Source of the DNA: Thiothrix subterranea
Lineage (GTDB): Bacteria > Pseudomonadota > Gammaproteobacteria > Thiotrichales > Thiotrichaceae
Reading direction: 5' to 3'
Length of the DNA: 64,000 bases
Assembly (NCBI RefSeq): GCF_016772315.1
Contig: NZ_CP053482.1
Location: 1,054,001-1,118,000 of the forward strand
Below are positions 41,648 to 51,855 of the stretch, piece by piece; position 1 is the stretch's first letter; every line of letters begins with the position of its first letter. The notes under the pieces were generated by a model. That model was not told where the DNA came from, did no database searches, and saw only the letters and a program-made list of their open reading frames with translations. A program made the translations under genes and the position numbers.

Positions 41648-41914
41648 ATGAACCGACAAGGAAATGTCATTTTTTACCCCCCTAAACACAAAATTTGCAT
41701 TGAAGTGCATTTCGAAGATGAAACTTTCTGGCTCACTTAAAATCGCATGGCGGAACTGTTTGGGGGTCGAATCGAATACCATCACCTACCACCTGAAAGA
41801 AATCTTTGCCAACGGTGAGCTTGACGAAAATTCAACTACTCGAAAAATTCGAGCAGTTCAGCAAGAGAGCCAGTTGCAGGTTGCCGGTACAATAATTCGC
41901 GCGATAGACCATTG
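41648..41914 (+). pseudogene. Remnant of a RhuM-family gene
   Basis: Fragments in shifting frames match the RhuM N-terminus: VHFEDETFWLT, a stop (TAA) where Q or another codon is expected, MAELFG, then in another frame NGELDENSTTRKIRAVQQE. At least one in-frame stop and one frameshift are seen, and the gene ends before the KilA/Bro-like remainder. RhuM proteins are associated with mobile islands. No function expected. Confidence 0.7.
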
Positions 41915-41934
41915 AAGTCTTAGCAAATCTAATA

Positions 41935-42675
41935 TTAAATCAAACTCAATATTGCAATAGAACAATCGTCATGTGTTTTCTTAATGAAAAAATCTTTCAT
42001 TGCATTTGATAATGCGATTTGAACTTTTCGTTCACTTTCATTATCCAACCAACCAAATATTGTATTTATTGCAGGAGCGGGTAGTTTCGTCTTATTATCG
42101 TATAGGCTGCTAGAAGTACCATCTGTCATTACCATAAATCCGGTAGATTTACTTAACTCACCCTTATAAATGAAGAAGTTGTCAATAGCATCATTTTCAG
42201 TTATGAAAAAAGTTGTATTGCTATACTCTCCATTATGAGGATGAGAGAAAATAAAAGCCTCCTGTTCACTTCTTGATATGATTAAGCCATCACCTATGTG
42301 ACCAGCTATATATCTATTCGTTGCTTTTTCAATAACAACAAACACGAGTGTACATGAATAGTCATTAATATCATTTGAGGAAAATAATTTGTCTTTTCTT
42401 ATGTGTTTTATAATATGAGATCTAATTTTATCAGCAATTAATTTCTCGCTAGTTATATCGTAAAGTTCAGAAAAGTAACTACTAACATATCCAATAGATT
42501 GTTTGGCTGCTATTTTTGAACCAATTCCTGATAGCTTTTTGCTGCCTGCACCATCAGAAACTGCGATGCCAAGATGTTTTTTACCTTTATTTGTGTAAAC
42601 TGAATCTTGGCAAGGCATGTTACTAGAACTATGCCCTCTACCTATCATGATATTTTTGACTATTTTTATCTTCAT
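41935..42675 (-). CDS. PP2C-type protein phosphatase
   Basis: 246 residues with PP2C metal motifs: GRGHSSSNMPCQDS (substrate-facing start), AVSDGAGS (D40/G), IAGHIGDGLI and VMTDGTSS. It should remove phosphates from Ser/Thr residues. It begins three bases after the VWA gene stop and is the last of three AT-rich minus-strand genes (kinase, VWA, PP2C), so it probably counteracts the kinase. Confidence 0.85.
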   Translation of the reverse strand: MKIKIVKNIMIGRGHSSSNMPCQDSVYTNKGKKHLGIAVSDGAGSKKLSGIGSKIAAKQSIGYVSSYFSELYDITSEKLIADKIRSHIIKHIRKDKLFSSNDINDYSCTLVFVVIEKATNRYIAGHIGDGLIISRSEQEAFIFSHPHNGEYSNTTFFITENDAIDNFFIYKGELSKSTGFMVMTDGTSSSLYDNKTKLPAPAINTIFGWLDNESERKVQIALSNAMKDFFIKKTHDDCSIAILSLI

Positions 42676-42678
42676 TAT

Positions 42679-43353
42679 TTATATTTCACCCCAACTTTTA
42701 ATACCATCTGTATCAAGTTTTACTGAATCACCAACTGTTGATTGAGACACTCTAGAAACACTTTGGCTTAACCATTGAAAGAACTCTTTGAAATTCATTC
42801 CCTTAAGTTTTAATGCGGGTCTTTTGCCAGAAAATTTTGAAAGTTGAGTAAGATCAGCAGAATTGCCAATTCCAATAGGGAATATAACTAATTTCTTCTC
42901 GGATTCTAATGTACATGCTCGTTGACTTGCATTGCTTATATCATCTGTGGGAGAACCATCAGTCATAATTACTAACCAAGGTTGATAGTAATCTACGCCT
43001 GTTTTTCTATATTGTGATTTTCGATCTTCAAGTATACTTATCGCCATTGAAACAGCTTCTCCTAAAGGTGTAGTCCCACTTGCAATTAAATTGGGAATAA
43101 CTTGTCTATGAATAGAAGCAAAATCTAAAGCTACTTGAACTTGTGAGCCAAATGTGACAATAGATATATCAGCAGAATCTTGTGCAATGTCATCATCTTT
43201 TATCGCATCAAAAAACATGGAAACACCATTTTCTAATTCTCTGATGGGCTCCCCTGACATTGATCCACTAACATCCAGAACTAAGCAAATAGGAACTCTT
43301 GCTGTTGGATTGTCGGTAAGTTCTTCATATTTTAAAATTAGATCGTTATTCAT
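42679..43353 (-). CDS. TerY-like VWA-domain protein
   Basis: 224 residues, essentially one VWA domain with an intact metal site: LDVSGSMSGEP (27-37), SGTTPLGEAV and MTDGSPTDD. TerY proteins carry this domain and occur beside a PP2C and a kinase in tellurite-resistance-associated phosphorylation triads. AGGAG lies upstream of the ATG. No TerD or TerC gene is in the window. Confidence 0.85.
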   Translation of the reverse strand: MNNDLILKYEELTDNPTARVPICLVLDVSGSMSGEPIRELENGVSMFFDAIKDDDIAQDSADISIVTFGSQVQVALDFASIHRQVIPNLIASGTTPLGEAVSMAISILEDRKSQYRKTGVDYYQPWLVIMTDGSPTDDISNASQRACTLESEKKLVIFPIGIGNSADLTQLSKFSGKRPALKLKGMNFKEFFQWLSQSVSRVSQSTVGDSVKLDTDGIKSWGEI

Positions 43354-43362
43354 GATTTACTC

Positions 43363-45159
43363 CTATTTGAAAAAAAGATTAAGAATATTGCTAAGAAGAT
43401 TACTCGAATTAGAGTATGGGTTGTTTGATTTCTGATGTGGTGGTGTCTGTTGGTGTGTTGATACATTTATGTAAGGCTTTCTGATTTTATTATCGTTTTC
43501 TTTCTTAGAAGAACCCTGTATATTCCTTGCTCTGATTTCTATCAGACAATCCCCGCAAAGCATACTTTTTCCTTGTTTTTGACGATCTTTATATTTTTTT
43601 TCAGAAACCACATGAACTCTATCACATTTTGAGCAGTTTATATCAATTGGGTCAAGTATTTTTAATGTGTCAGGAAATAAAATATTACTTGCATGATTTT
43701 TGTTTAAAAGTTCGTAGTATTTTTTCATGACATTGATTAATTCTTCAATTGTATGTCGTTTGTTATCACTAAAGGTTTTATAAAAACACTCTTTTACTGA
43801 ATAGGGTAAGTTGCTCCAAATATTTCTCCATGGCCCTTCTGGTGCTTTTCCTGTGGATTTATCAGAAAAAGGATATGGAAATTGCATTGCTCTAATGTTT
43901 TTACTTTGTTCTTCGCCATCCTGTTGAGCATATGGAGGCTTTCCGGGTAATAACAACATAAATAACATGGTTGTAACAGCAAATAACTCATGTTCTTTCG
44001 TTCTTAAAAAATCAGCATAATTCTTTCCTTGTATTTCAGGAGCTGTGAAGTTGACTGTCCCTACTGGGCAAGGATAATTTTCTACTTGATAGCTATCTGT
44101 ATCAACAAAGTAAAGAATGCCGCGCTTGTTAATCAAAATGTTGTTTGGATTTATGTCGCCAATAATTATATTTAAATCATGTAGTTTTCTGACCATAAAC
44201 AAGAAATCCATGCACAGTTCAACAAGATTTTTTCTATCTAGATTTGGAAAATTTCTTAACAAAGCAGGTTTTGTCATTATTTGTGTTTGAATGGTCTTTC
44301 CATCTGCTTTAGGCATAATATAACCTAAAACTTCTCCTTTTTCATTTTTTATAAGCTCAATAGGCCAACAAACTCCATCAATAGCAATGTTTTTTGATGT
44401 CATTAATGTAAGCTTCTCTAATTTGTTAGTTGTTAGTTTATCTTTGTGGTATATTTTTGCTACAATGTTGGGTTCGTTTTTTATCTCGAAAATTTTCCCC
44501 TCACCTCCACTTTTTCCTTGTTTAGTTAATTGATAAATATTCCTGCTTTTTATTCCGATTACGTTTTCACCCACATTGGGCATATATCTTAAGGAAATTA
44601 AATGTCCATTGTTATTAGCTTTGACTCCTATTTTATAAGGCTCTACTTTAAGGGTGGGAGGTGATGAACTTCTCTGGTTATGGTTTTTCTGTTCTTTTTT
44701 TGGTGAATTATTCCAAAAATAACATTGAACATTCTCCAGCTTTGCTCTTGCGACAAAAGCGTTGTCCAAAGTTAAAACAACACCATTATAACTTTTTGCT
44801 GTCATGATGATTTTTAAGTCATTATCTAAACTTCTATTAGAAGGATTATTAAAATTGTTTCGTTGTATTAAATAAATTTCATGGCTGTGAAATTTTACTT
44901 TTGAAAGACTATCATCATTTACTAGACCAAAACCGTTTGGAAAAGACTTCATTTTATCAAAGTTACTATTTTTAATTTCCCGAAAAAATTTTCGCGCATT
45001 GGATTTGACTAATTCACTACTATTTTTACTATCTTTTAAATGATTTAATTCATCCAATACAATAGATGTGACAACAGGAATGCCATGATTTAATATAACT
45101 CTTTGAATAACATCAACTTCTTCTGCTAAAACAGATGTATCTAAAAATAAAAGTGTCAT
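43363..45159 (-). CDS. PIN nuclease - protein kinase - zinc ribbon fusion
   Basis: 598 residues. Residues 1-150 form a PhoH2/VapC4-like PIN domain with acidic residues in FLDTS (D7), LDELNHLK (E37), DNDLKII (D114) and TLDNAF (D132). Residues about 185-485 are a kinase fold: P-loop GKSGGEG (215-221), VAKIYH (K235), catalytic GDINPNN (D335) and metal FVDTDS (D353). Residues 509-538 have two CxxC pairs (CSKC, CGDC). Both catalytic sites look intact. First gene of the triad. The PIN fusion is unusual compared with typical TerY-P kinases as I know them. Very AT-rich, suggesting transfer. Confidence 0.85.
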   Translation of the reverse strand: MTLLFLDTSVLAEEVDVIQRVILNHGIPVVTSIVLDELNHLKDSKNSSELVKSNARKFFREIKNSNFDKMKSFPNGFGLVNDDSLSKVKFHSHEIYLIQRNNFNNPSNRSLDNDLKIIMTAKSYNGVVLTLDNAFVARAKLENVQCYFWNNSPKKEQKNHNQRSSSPPTLKVEPYKIGVKANNNGHLISLRYMPNVGENVIGIKSRNIYQLTKQGKSGGEGKIFEIKNEPNIVAKIYHKDKLTTNKLEKLTLMTSKNIAIDGVCWPIELIKNEKGEVLGYIMPKADGKTIQTQIMTKPALLRNFPNLDRKNLVELCMDFLFMVRKLHDLNIIIGDINPNNILINKRGILYFVDTDSYQVENYPCPVGTVNFTAPEIQGKNYADFLRTKEHELFAVTTMLFMLLLPGKPPYAQQDGEEQSKNIRAMQFPYPFSDKSTGKAPEGPWRNIWSNLPYSVKECFYKTFSDNKRHTIEELINVMKKYYELLNKNHASNILFPDTLKILDPIDINCSKCDRVHVVSEKKYKDRQKQGKSMLCGDCLIEIRARNIQGSSKKENDNKIRKPYINVSTHQQTPPHQKSNNPYSNSSNLLSNILNLFFK

Positions 45160-45356
45160 ATTTCAATCCAAATAATGTTCTTATCGAAGCCCTAGTAATA
45201 GTTTATCTTAATGGAGTGAGCAGATTTAAGGCAAGTATTATTGTAAGCGATCATAAAAATTACTGACTTGTAAGAGCCGCGACTCCAAGTGCCTACTACA
45301 GCCCCCCAATTTCCGCTATCATAGCCGCTTGATGAACTGCCCATTGGTTTACCCCC

Positions 45357-48300
45357 ATGCTGATCTTCCCCGGTAGCGTTGCCCTCTCCGATTTTCGCCG
45401 CAACAAGCTGTTGAGCGCCTTGCAAGCCATCGTGCCCACGATCACCGCTGTGCAAGCCGAATACGTCCATTTCGTGCGCAACAGCCGCGAACTGCACCCC
45501 GACGAACACGCCCAGTTGCAAGCGTTGCTGACCTACGAAGAAGTGCAAGGCAGCCACGCGTTCAGCGGCACATTGCTGCTCGTCACCCCGCGCAAAGGCA
45601 CGATTTCGCCTTGGTCAAGCAAAGCCAGCGACATCGCCCACAACTGCGGCTTGACGATGGTGGAACGCATCGAACGCGGCATTGCCTACGACATCCAAAC
45701 CACTGCCGCCCTGTCTGAAGCCGAGCGTCTCGCCATTGCCGCGCTGTTGCACGACCGCATGACCGAAATGGTACTGACCGACCTGCAAGATGCCGTCGTC
45801 CTGTTCAGCGAAGCCGAACCCGCCGCCTTACGCTACGTTGACATCAGCAATGACCCCAAAGCCGCGCTCGCCAAAGCCAACACCGACTGGGGCTTGGCGC
45901 TGTCAGCGGATGAAATCGACTACCTCGCGGAAAACTACGCCGAACTCCAGCGCAACCCCACCGACGTAGAGTTGATGATGTTCGCGCAAGCCAACTCCGA
46001 ACATTGCCGCCACAAAATCTTCAACGCCGACTGGATTATCGACGGCAAAGAACAGCCCAAATCGCTGTTTGCCATGATCCGCAACACCCACGCGCACGCG
46101 CCCGAAGGCATTCTTTCCGCCTACCATGACAACGCCTCCGTCATCGAAGGCCCGTTGGCAACGCGCTTTTTGACCGACGTAAAAACCGGCGAATACCACT
46201 ACACCAACGAACCCGTCCACATCCTCATGAAGGTGGAAACTCACAACCACCCCACCGCCATTTCCCCGTTTGCGGGTGCTGCAACAGGTTCGGGCGGCGA
46301 AATCCGCGATGAAGGCGCAACCGGCAACGGCTCGAAACCCAAGGCGGGCTTGAGCGGCTTCTCGGTATCCAATCTGCGCATCCCCGGCTACGCCCAGCCA
46401 TGGGAACACGATTTTGGCAAACCCGACCGCATCGTTTCCGCCCTCGACATTATGCTCGAAGGCCCTATTGGTGCCGCCGCGTTCAACAACGAATTCGGTC
46501 GCCCCAATATCACCGGCTATTTCCGCACCTTTGAAATGCAAGCCCCCGGCGCAAAAGGTACGGAACTGCGTGGCTACCACAAGCCGATCATGATTGCAGG
46601 CGGCATGGGCAATATCCGCGAAAACAACATCAATAAGAACCCGCTGCCTGAAGGCACACCGATCATCGTCCTCGGCGGCCCCGCCATGCTGATCGGTTTA
46701 GGCGGCGGTGCGGCTTCCTCAATGGCAAGCGGCACGAGTGCGGAAAACCTCGACTTCGCCTCTGTGCAGCGCGGCAACCCCGAAATGCAACGCCGTTGCC
46801 AAGAAGTCATCGACCGTTGCGTAGCCTTGGGCGCGGAAAACCCCATCCTCTCCATCCACGACGTAGGCGCTGGCGGTATTTCCAACGCCATCCCCGAAAT
46901 CGTCAACGATGCCGGACGCGGCGGACGCTTTGAACTCCGTGCCGTTCCCAACGCCGAACTCGGCATGGCACCAATGGAAATCTGGAGCAACGAAGCGCAA
47001 GAACGCTACGTTCTCGCCATTGCCGAAGACCGCCTCGACACCTTCCGCGCCCTGTGCGAACGCGAACGCGCCGTCTACGCCGTGGTCGGGAATGCTACGG
47101 TTGAACAACAATTGCTGGTTGGCGATTCCCTGTTTGACAACAATCCGGTGAATTTGCCGATGAACGTGCTGCTCGGCAAACCGCCGAAAATGCTGCGTGA
47201 CGTGCATCACCAAACTTTCCACAAGCCGGAAATCGACCTGAGCGGCATTGAGTTGCCGGAGGCGATTGAGCGCGTATTGCGCTTGCCGACTGTTGCCTCC
47301 AAGTCCTTCCTGATTACCATCGGCGACCGCACGGTAACGGGCATGGTGACCCGCGACCAAATGGTCGGAGCATGGCAAGTGCCGGTGGCGGATGTGGCGG
47401 TCACCTCCAGCGATTACACCACCAATTTCGGCGAAGCGATGGCAATGGGTGAACGCACCCCGATTGCGCTGGTGAATCCGGCAGCATCGGGGCGCATGGC
47501 GATTGGCGAAGCCCTCACCAATATTGCAGCGGCAGACATTGCCAATATCCGCAACATTCGTCTGTCCGCCAACTGGATGGCGGCGGCAGGCTATCACGGC
47601 GAAGATGCCGCGTTGTTTGACACCGTGAAAGCGGTCGGCGAAGAACTGTGCCCGCGTTTGGGTCTAGCAATTCCGGTTGGCAAAGACTCCCTGTCGATGA
47701 AAACCGTATGGCAGCAAGACGGCGAAAACCGCGAAATGATCGCGCCGCTTTCCTTGATCGTCACCGCGTTTTCGCCTGTGCAGGACATTCGCAAAACCCT
47801 GACTCCGGCATTGTGCAGCGACGTTGGCGATACCGACCTGATTCTGGTGGATCTCGGCAAAGGGCGTAACCGATTGGCAGCGTCTGCACTGGCGCAAGTC
47901 TACGGACAAGTCGGGCATCACGCGCCGGACGTGGATAACCCTGACGCGCTCAAAGCCTTCTTCGATACCGTGCAAGATTTACGTGGCGAAAACCTGATTT
48001 TGGCGTACCACGACCGTGCCGATGGCGGCTTGCTGGCAACACTGGCAGAAATGAGCTTTGCGGGGCATGTGGGCGTGACCGCTTGCATCGGGCAGGTGAG
48101 TGAGCAATTGCTGCCCGCGCTATTCAGCGAAGAACTCGGCGCGGTATTGCAAGTGCGCCATTGCGATACGGATGCGGTGTTGGAAGCGTTCCGCGAAGCT
48201 GGGCTGGCGCATTGCACTCATGTCATTGGCGAATTGAACGACAGCGACGAATTGGTGCTGACCTTTGCTAACAAAGAAGTGTACCGCGCTCCACGTGCTA

Positions 48301-49247
48301 CTTTGCAAAAAATCTGGGCAGAAACCAGCTACCGGATGCAGGCGTTGCGTGACAATGCCGATTGCGCCGCGCAAGAATTTGAGCGGCTGGATGATGTGCA
48401 AGACCCCGGTTTGCCATTCGCGCCAACCTTTGAGTTGGATGAGGATGTGGCAGCGCCGTATATCCGTACCGGAGTACGTCCGGCGATTGCGGTATTGCGT
48501 GAGCAAGGTGTGAACGGGCAGGTGGAAATGGCGGCGGCGTTTGACCGTGCCGGTTTCAAGGCGGTTGACGTACACATGACCGACATTATCAGTGGGCGTG
48601 TGAAGTTGAAAGATTTCAAAGGCTTGGTGGCGTGCGGCGGCTTCTCCTACGGCGATGTGTTGGGCGCTGGCGGCGGCTGGGCGAAAACCATTCTGATGAA
48701 TCCGCGTGCCAGTGATGAATTTGCGGCGTTTTTTGCGCGGCAAGATTCCTTCGGGCTGGGCGTGTGCAATGGCTGCCAAATGTTCTCGCAATTGCGTGAC
48801 ATGATCCCCGGTGCGGCACATTGGCCACGTTTCTACCGCAACCGTTCCGAGCAGTTTGAGGCGCGTTATTCGGCAGTCGAGGTGTTGGAATCGCCGTCGT
48901 TGTTCCTGCAAGGCATGGCTGGCTCGAAGCTGCCGATTGCGGTAGCGCATGGTGAAGGGCGGGCGGTGTTTGATACCGCTACGGCTGAAGGGATGTTGGC
49001 GGAAGGCTTGGTCGGCTTGCGTTATGTGGATAATCGCGGCAATGCCACTGAGCATTACCCCGAAAACCCCAACGGTTCGCCGTTGGGCATCACGGGCGTT
49101 ACCACGGCGGATGGGCGTTTTACCATCATGATGCCGCACCCCGAACGCTTGTTTCGGGCGGTGCAGCATTCATGGAAGCCGGATGATACGGGTGAAGATG
49201 GTGCGTGGTTGCGGATGTTCCGCAATGCGCGGGTTTGGGTAGGCTAA
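45357..49247 (+). CDS. purL: Phosphoribosylformylglycinamidine synthase PurL (large, single-chain)
   Basis: 1296 residues, the length of the fused gammaproteobacterial enzyme. The order is N-terminal PurS-like domain, two AIR-synthetase-like halves ([33 protein letters not shown]-type loop; [12 protein letters not shown]) and a C-terminal class I glutamine amidotransferase with the Cys nucleophile in [12 protein letters not shown] and the His/Glu in MPHPERLF. It catalyses the fourth step of purine synthesis. G+C rises sharply relative to the triad upstream, marking return to core sequence. Confidence 0.98.
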   Translation: MLIFPGSVALSDFRRNKLLSALQAIVPTITAVQAEYVHFVRNSRELHPDEHAQLQALLTYEEVQGSHAFSGTLLLVTPRKGTISPWSSKASDIAHNCGLTMVERIERGIAYDIQTTAALSEAERLAIAALLHDRMTEMVLTDLQDAVVLFSEAEPAALRYVDISNDPKAALAKANTDWGLALSADEIDYLAENYAELQRNPTDVELMMFAQANSEHCRHKIFNADWIIDGKEQPKSLFAMIRNTHAHAPEGILSAYHDNASVIEGPLATRFLTDVKTGEYHYTNEPVHILMKVETHNHPTAISPFAGAATGSGGEIRDEGATGNGSKPKAGLSGFSVSNLRIPGYAQPWEHDFGKPDRIVSALDIMLEGPIGAAAFNNEFGRPNITGYFRTFEMQAPGAKGTELRGYHKPIMIAGGMGNIRENNINKNPLPEGTPIIVLGGPAMLIGLGGGAASSMASGTSAENLDFASVQRGNPEMQRRCQEVIDRCVALGAENPILSIHDVGAGGISNAIPEIVNDAGRGGRFELRAVPNAELGMAPMEIWSNEAQERYVLAIAEDRLDTFRALCERERAVYAVVGNATVEQQLLVGDSLFDNNPVNLPMNVLLGKPPKMLRDVHHQTFHKPEIDLSGIELPEAIERVLRLPTVASKSFLITIGDRTVTGMVTRDQMVGAWQVPVADVAVTSSDYTTNFGEAMAMGERTPIALVNPAASGRMAIGEALTNIAAADIANIRNIRLSANWMAAAGYHGEDAALFDTVKAVGEELCPRLGLAIPVGKDSLSMKTVWQQDGENREMIAPLSLIVTAFSPVQDIRKTLTPALCSDVGDTDLILVDLGKGRNRLAASALAQVYGQVGHHAPDVDNPDALKAFFDTVQDLRGENLILAYHDRADGGLLATLAEMSFAGHVGVTACIGQVSEQLLPALFSEELGAVLQVRHCDTDAVLEAFREAGLAHCTHVIGELNDSDELVLTFANKEVYRAPRATLQKIWAETSYRMQALRDNADCAAQEFERLDDVQDPGLPFAPTFELDEDVAAPYIRTGVRPAIAVLREQGVNGQVEMAAAFDRAGFKAVDVHMTDIISGRVKLKDFKGLVACGGFSYGDVLGAGGGWAKTILMNPRASDEFAAFFARQDSFGLGVCNGCQMFSQLRDMIPGAAHWPRFYRNRSEQFEARYSAVEVLESPSLFLQGMAGSKLPIAVAHGEGRAVFDTATAEGMLAEGLVGLRYVDNRGNATEHYPENPNGSPLGITGVTTADGRFTIMMPHPERLFRAVQHSWKPDDTGEDGAWLRMFRNARVWVG

Positions 49248-49278
49248 ACTAAACTTGGTTTTATTGGGAGGGGGATCG

Positions 49279-50955
49279 TTATCCCTTCCCAAACGCTGCT
49301 ATCAACATCTCCACCATCGCTTTGCGTGATTTGTAACGGTTACAAAAATCCTTGACCAAATTATGCGCCATGTTTGCGCCATCGGGCATTTTGGCAAGCA
49401 CATTCAATTCGTCAATGACTCGCTCGTAGACCGCTCTCCCCGTGTTGTCGCGCAGGTAATCACAAATCTGGCTGGCGTAGGTTGCTTTAACCTCGTGTGG
49501 AAATGCTATCGCTAACAAGGGTGCGTAGCGTTTGAAAAGGGATGCGCTTTGACCGGGTATCGTGGGCTGTTTGATGAGTTCATAGAGGGCGGGAATATCA
49601 TTTTCTTCCTGCAATAACATGGCTCTAGCGGAATCGTAACCGCGTGGAACAGGAATCAGCCCATACAGCCGTTGCCGCGCATTTACCCATTCTTCCGCTG
49701 GATAGGTCGCTTTGAGTTCGCGGTAATGCTCCAGTGAGTAATGGGATGTTTGATACAAATGTTCCAGTTCGGTGCGAATGGCGGGTATATCGTTCTGCAA
49801 ATAGGCGATTTCTAACGAGCGCTTGCGCCATCGGCTAATTGTCCCTGCATTTTTTTGTTGTTCTGCTAAGTGAATACCGTCTTGCAACAGGCTGCGGGCT
49901 TTGTCGTAGTCTTTAGCGTCGATAGCTTTCTGTATGAAGGTGTCGCGGAAATCAGGGATTTCCATGTGTGTGGTCGCAACCGCTTCCATGTCGTCCAGCC
50001 TGTTCCACGTTTTGAGCAGCTCTAGTTTTTGACGCAATAAGGCATCTCGCTGCCAATCATTGGGGCGGGATTGTATGTGTTTGTCGAGCGCTTGTAGGTA
50101 AGTGTTCTGATCGGTTTGGCTATGTTGCGCCCATTCTTCCAGCAGTTCGGTAAAGGTATCTTCTAGCCCGTATTCGCTGTAGCGGGAGTCAAATTGGGTG
50201 GCAAGTACGCGTTTGAACAAGGTGGCTTGTTCAGAGGTGGGAAGTTGTGGATAGGCGGTGGCGAGTTCATCCTTGATGCTGTACATCAGGCTGTTAAGTT
50301 CGCCGTTGGAATCGTCAACGTTGTTTGCAATACCCGCGATGCCTTGGGCAATGGTGAAGCAGATTTCTACCTTGGCAGCAGAAGCAAGATTAGAGGCTGA
50401 TAATGTGTCCAGCAGTTCCTGCACTTCATCTGCGAACGCACTGGCATCGTCTTCGTCGATATAATCATAGCTGGAATATTGGCGGGCGATTTTATCAAAC
50501 AATTGCTGGTATTGTTTGCTGGGCGCTTCTGTAGTGGGGGTAACAACTTGGAAACGCAGCAAGAATTTATCCAACATTTTACGGTCGTCGTGCAGCAGTT
50601 GGCGGATATAGGCGGCTAAGTCTTCCCGTTTGAGGGTGTTCAGTACCTGATCCAGTTGTTGGCGTTTGGTTGGTTGCGCTGGGGACGTTGGTTTTACCCG
50701 CAGTTGTTGGCGGATATTGAGCAAGCTGGCGGCGACGTGCTTGCAGATGTCACCATCATAAGGGCAGGTGCATGACCACTCGCTGATTTCTTTGCCATCC
50801 AGTTGGATTTCTACGTCGTAGGCGCGCGTCCCGTTTACCTCGGCTTGCCAGAATTCGGGTTCGGTTTCTTCCAGATTATGGACGCGTTGCGTGTAGCCTC
50901 TGCCGCGCTGCATGATGACGGCATTAATGTGTTGCTCGAAATTATCCAGATTCAT
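49279..50955 (-). CDS. SWIM zinc-finger protein
   Basis: 558 residues. A SWIM motif (CTCPYDGDICKHVAASLL) lies at about residues 59-77, followed by long TPR-like helical repeats (LLQKLELLKTWNRLDDMEAV; KDYDKARSLLQDG). SWIM domains bind DNA or protein; such bacterial proteins sometimes pair with SNF2 helicases, but none is adjacent. Convergent with purL, 31-base gap. Confidence 0.85.
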   Translation of the reverse strand: MNLDNFEQHINAVIMQRGRGYTQRVHNLEETEPEFWQAEVNGTRAYDVEIQLDGKEISEWSCTCPYDGDICKHVAASLLNIRQQLRVKPTSPAQPTKRQQLDQVLNTLKREDLAAYIRQLLHDDRKMLDKFLLRFQVVTPTTEAPSKQYQQLFDKIARQYSSYDYIDEDDASAFADEVQELLDTLSASNLASAAKVEICFTIAQGIAGIANNVDDSNGELNSLMYSIKDELATAYPQLPTSEQATLFKRVLATQFDSRYSEYGLEDTFTELLEEWAQHSQTDQNTYLQALDKHIQSRPNDWQRDALLRQKLELLKTWNRLDDMEAVATTHMEIPDFRDTFIQKAIDAKDYDKARSLLQDGIHLAEQQKNAGTISRWRKRSLEIAYLQNDIPAIRTELEHLYQTSHYSLEHYRELKATYPAEEWVNARQRLYGLIPVPRGYDSARAMLLQEENDIPALYELIKQPTIPGQSASLFKRYAPLLAIAFPHEVKATYASQICDYLRDNTGRAVYERVIDELNVLAKMPDGANMAHNLVKDFCNRYKSRKAMVEMLIAAFGKG

Positions 50956-51035
50956 CATTTTTGGCTAAAAGAAGTAGAGTATACCTATTTGGATTTTTGA
51001 AGTCAGCCCTATGCAACACCAACCGCCAGCCGGAA

Positions 51036-51629
51036 ATGGCTGAAACCTTCTTTGACGCTTTTCACGATACGGTTGAGTTTTTTGACTGGAATGAGAGCCA
51101 TATTCGGGAGTTCGCTGCCCGCAGTATTAGCGGTTATTTTGCAGGGAAGCGTGGTGTACCACATCCTGCTTCCGTGATGGCATTGGCTCGGGATGGTAGC
51201 ATTATTGGGCTGGCGTTATTGCTGACAGACGAAGCTGGGGAGGTATGCTTGGATTTGTTGTGTGTTGTGCCTGCTTATCAACGTCAGAAAATTGCTACCT
51301 GCATGGTTGCTATGGCGGTCAATCATCTTGCTGCGATGGGTGTCGAGACATTGAGCAGTGCTTACCACATTTGTAACGAAAGTAGTCGTCATTGGCATCA
51401 TCTGTTTGGTTTTGTGGATGTTTATGACCAGATGTATATCCGCTTGAAATATGCTTGGTATCGGAACGAAGTTTGGCGGCGTGACAAGCTGGGGCTAGTT
51501 GATGGATTGGGTGCGCTGAAGGCGGAACGGGAATTTTGGTTGGCACAACTTGATAATCTGGAATTGCTTGCCAAAGTCCGCGAACGTGAACATGAACCCA
51601 GCATCAAGGTGACGTTAGATGAGCTATGA
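51036..51629 (+). CDS. GNAT-family acetyltransferase-like protein
   Basis: About 197 residues from ATG 51036; an in-frame TTG at 50961 would add 25 residues lacking clear coding character. The acetyl-CoA site follows the GNAT pattern: LDLLCVVPAYQRQKIATCMV (motif A) and NESSRHWHHLFGFVDVYDQM. A helical C-terminal extension follows (KAEREFWLAQLDNLELL). Its end (KVTLDEL) overlaps the relE remnant, so the last 20 or so residues may be left over from a lost antitoxin gene; that is speculation. Confidence 0.7.
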   Translation: MAETFFDAFHDTVEFFDWNESHIREFAARSISGYFAGKRGVPHPASVMALARDGSIIGLALLLTDEAGEVCLDLLCVVPAYQRQKIATCMVAMAVNHLAAMGVETLSSAYHICNESSRHWHHLFGFVDVYDQMYIRLKYAWYRNEVWRRDKLGLVDGLGALKAEREFWLAQLDNLELLAKVREREHEPSIKVTLDEL

Positions 51630-51814
51630 GCTGAAGAACCGCATGTGCCTTCATGAGTGGTGCGCCGAACATTTACAAGATCAAATTGCGGCAGTTGGGT
51701 TATCGCCCTGTTTACCACGTGGACGACAATATCGTGACCATTACGGTGATTGCTGTCGGCAAGCGGGAGCGGAATGCGGTGTATCAAGCAGCGTTGCAAC
51801 GATTAGATGAATAG
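51619..51814 (+). pseudogene. relE-type toxin gene with internal deletion
   Basis: ATG at 51619 gives the RelE-like start MSYELK, then the frame is lost. From 51653 another frame reads SGAPNIYKIKLRQLGYRPV and IAVGKRERNAVYQAALQRL, the conserved C-terminal half of RelE mRNA interferases, to the stop at 51812. About half the gene, including most of the N-terminal helices, is missing. No intact antitoxin gene was found beside it. Confidence 0.75.
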
Positions 51815-51815
51815 A

Positions 51816-51840
51816 AAAATCGGGGACGAACCCCGATTTT
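51816..51840. terminator. Intrinsic terminator, bidirectional
   Basis: AAAATCGGGG (51816-51825) and CCCCGATTTT (51831-51840) form a 10-bp stem with a 5-base loop, followed by CTTT on the plus strand and preceded by A residues for the minus strand. It separates the relE remnant from the convergent secreted-protein gene. Confidence 0.85.
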
Positions 51841-51855
51841 CTTTCATGCCATCAA

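Noticed and set aside
45192-45356. Possible peptide-coding remnant between the PIN-kinase gene and purL (minus strand)
   Set aside because: The reading runs from inside purL into the gap without a ribosome site or recognisable motif; too little to call a gene.
46719-47597. 292-codon frame antisense to purL
   Set aside because: Shadow of purL, composition typical of antisense reading.
48120-49169. 349-codon open frame antisense to purL
   Set aside because: It mirrors codon periodicity of the G+C-rich purL coding strand, has no ribosome site or recognisable domain, and purL is certain.
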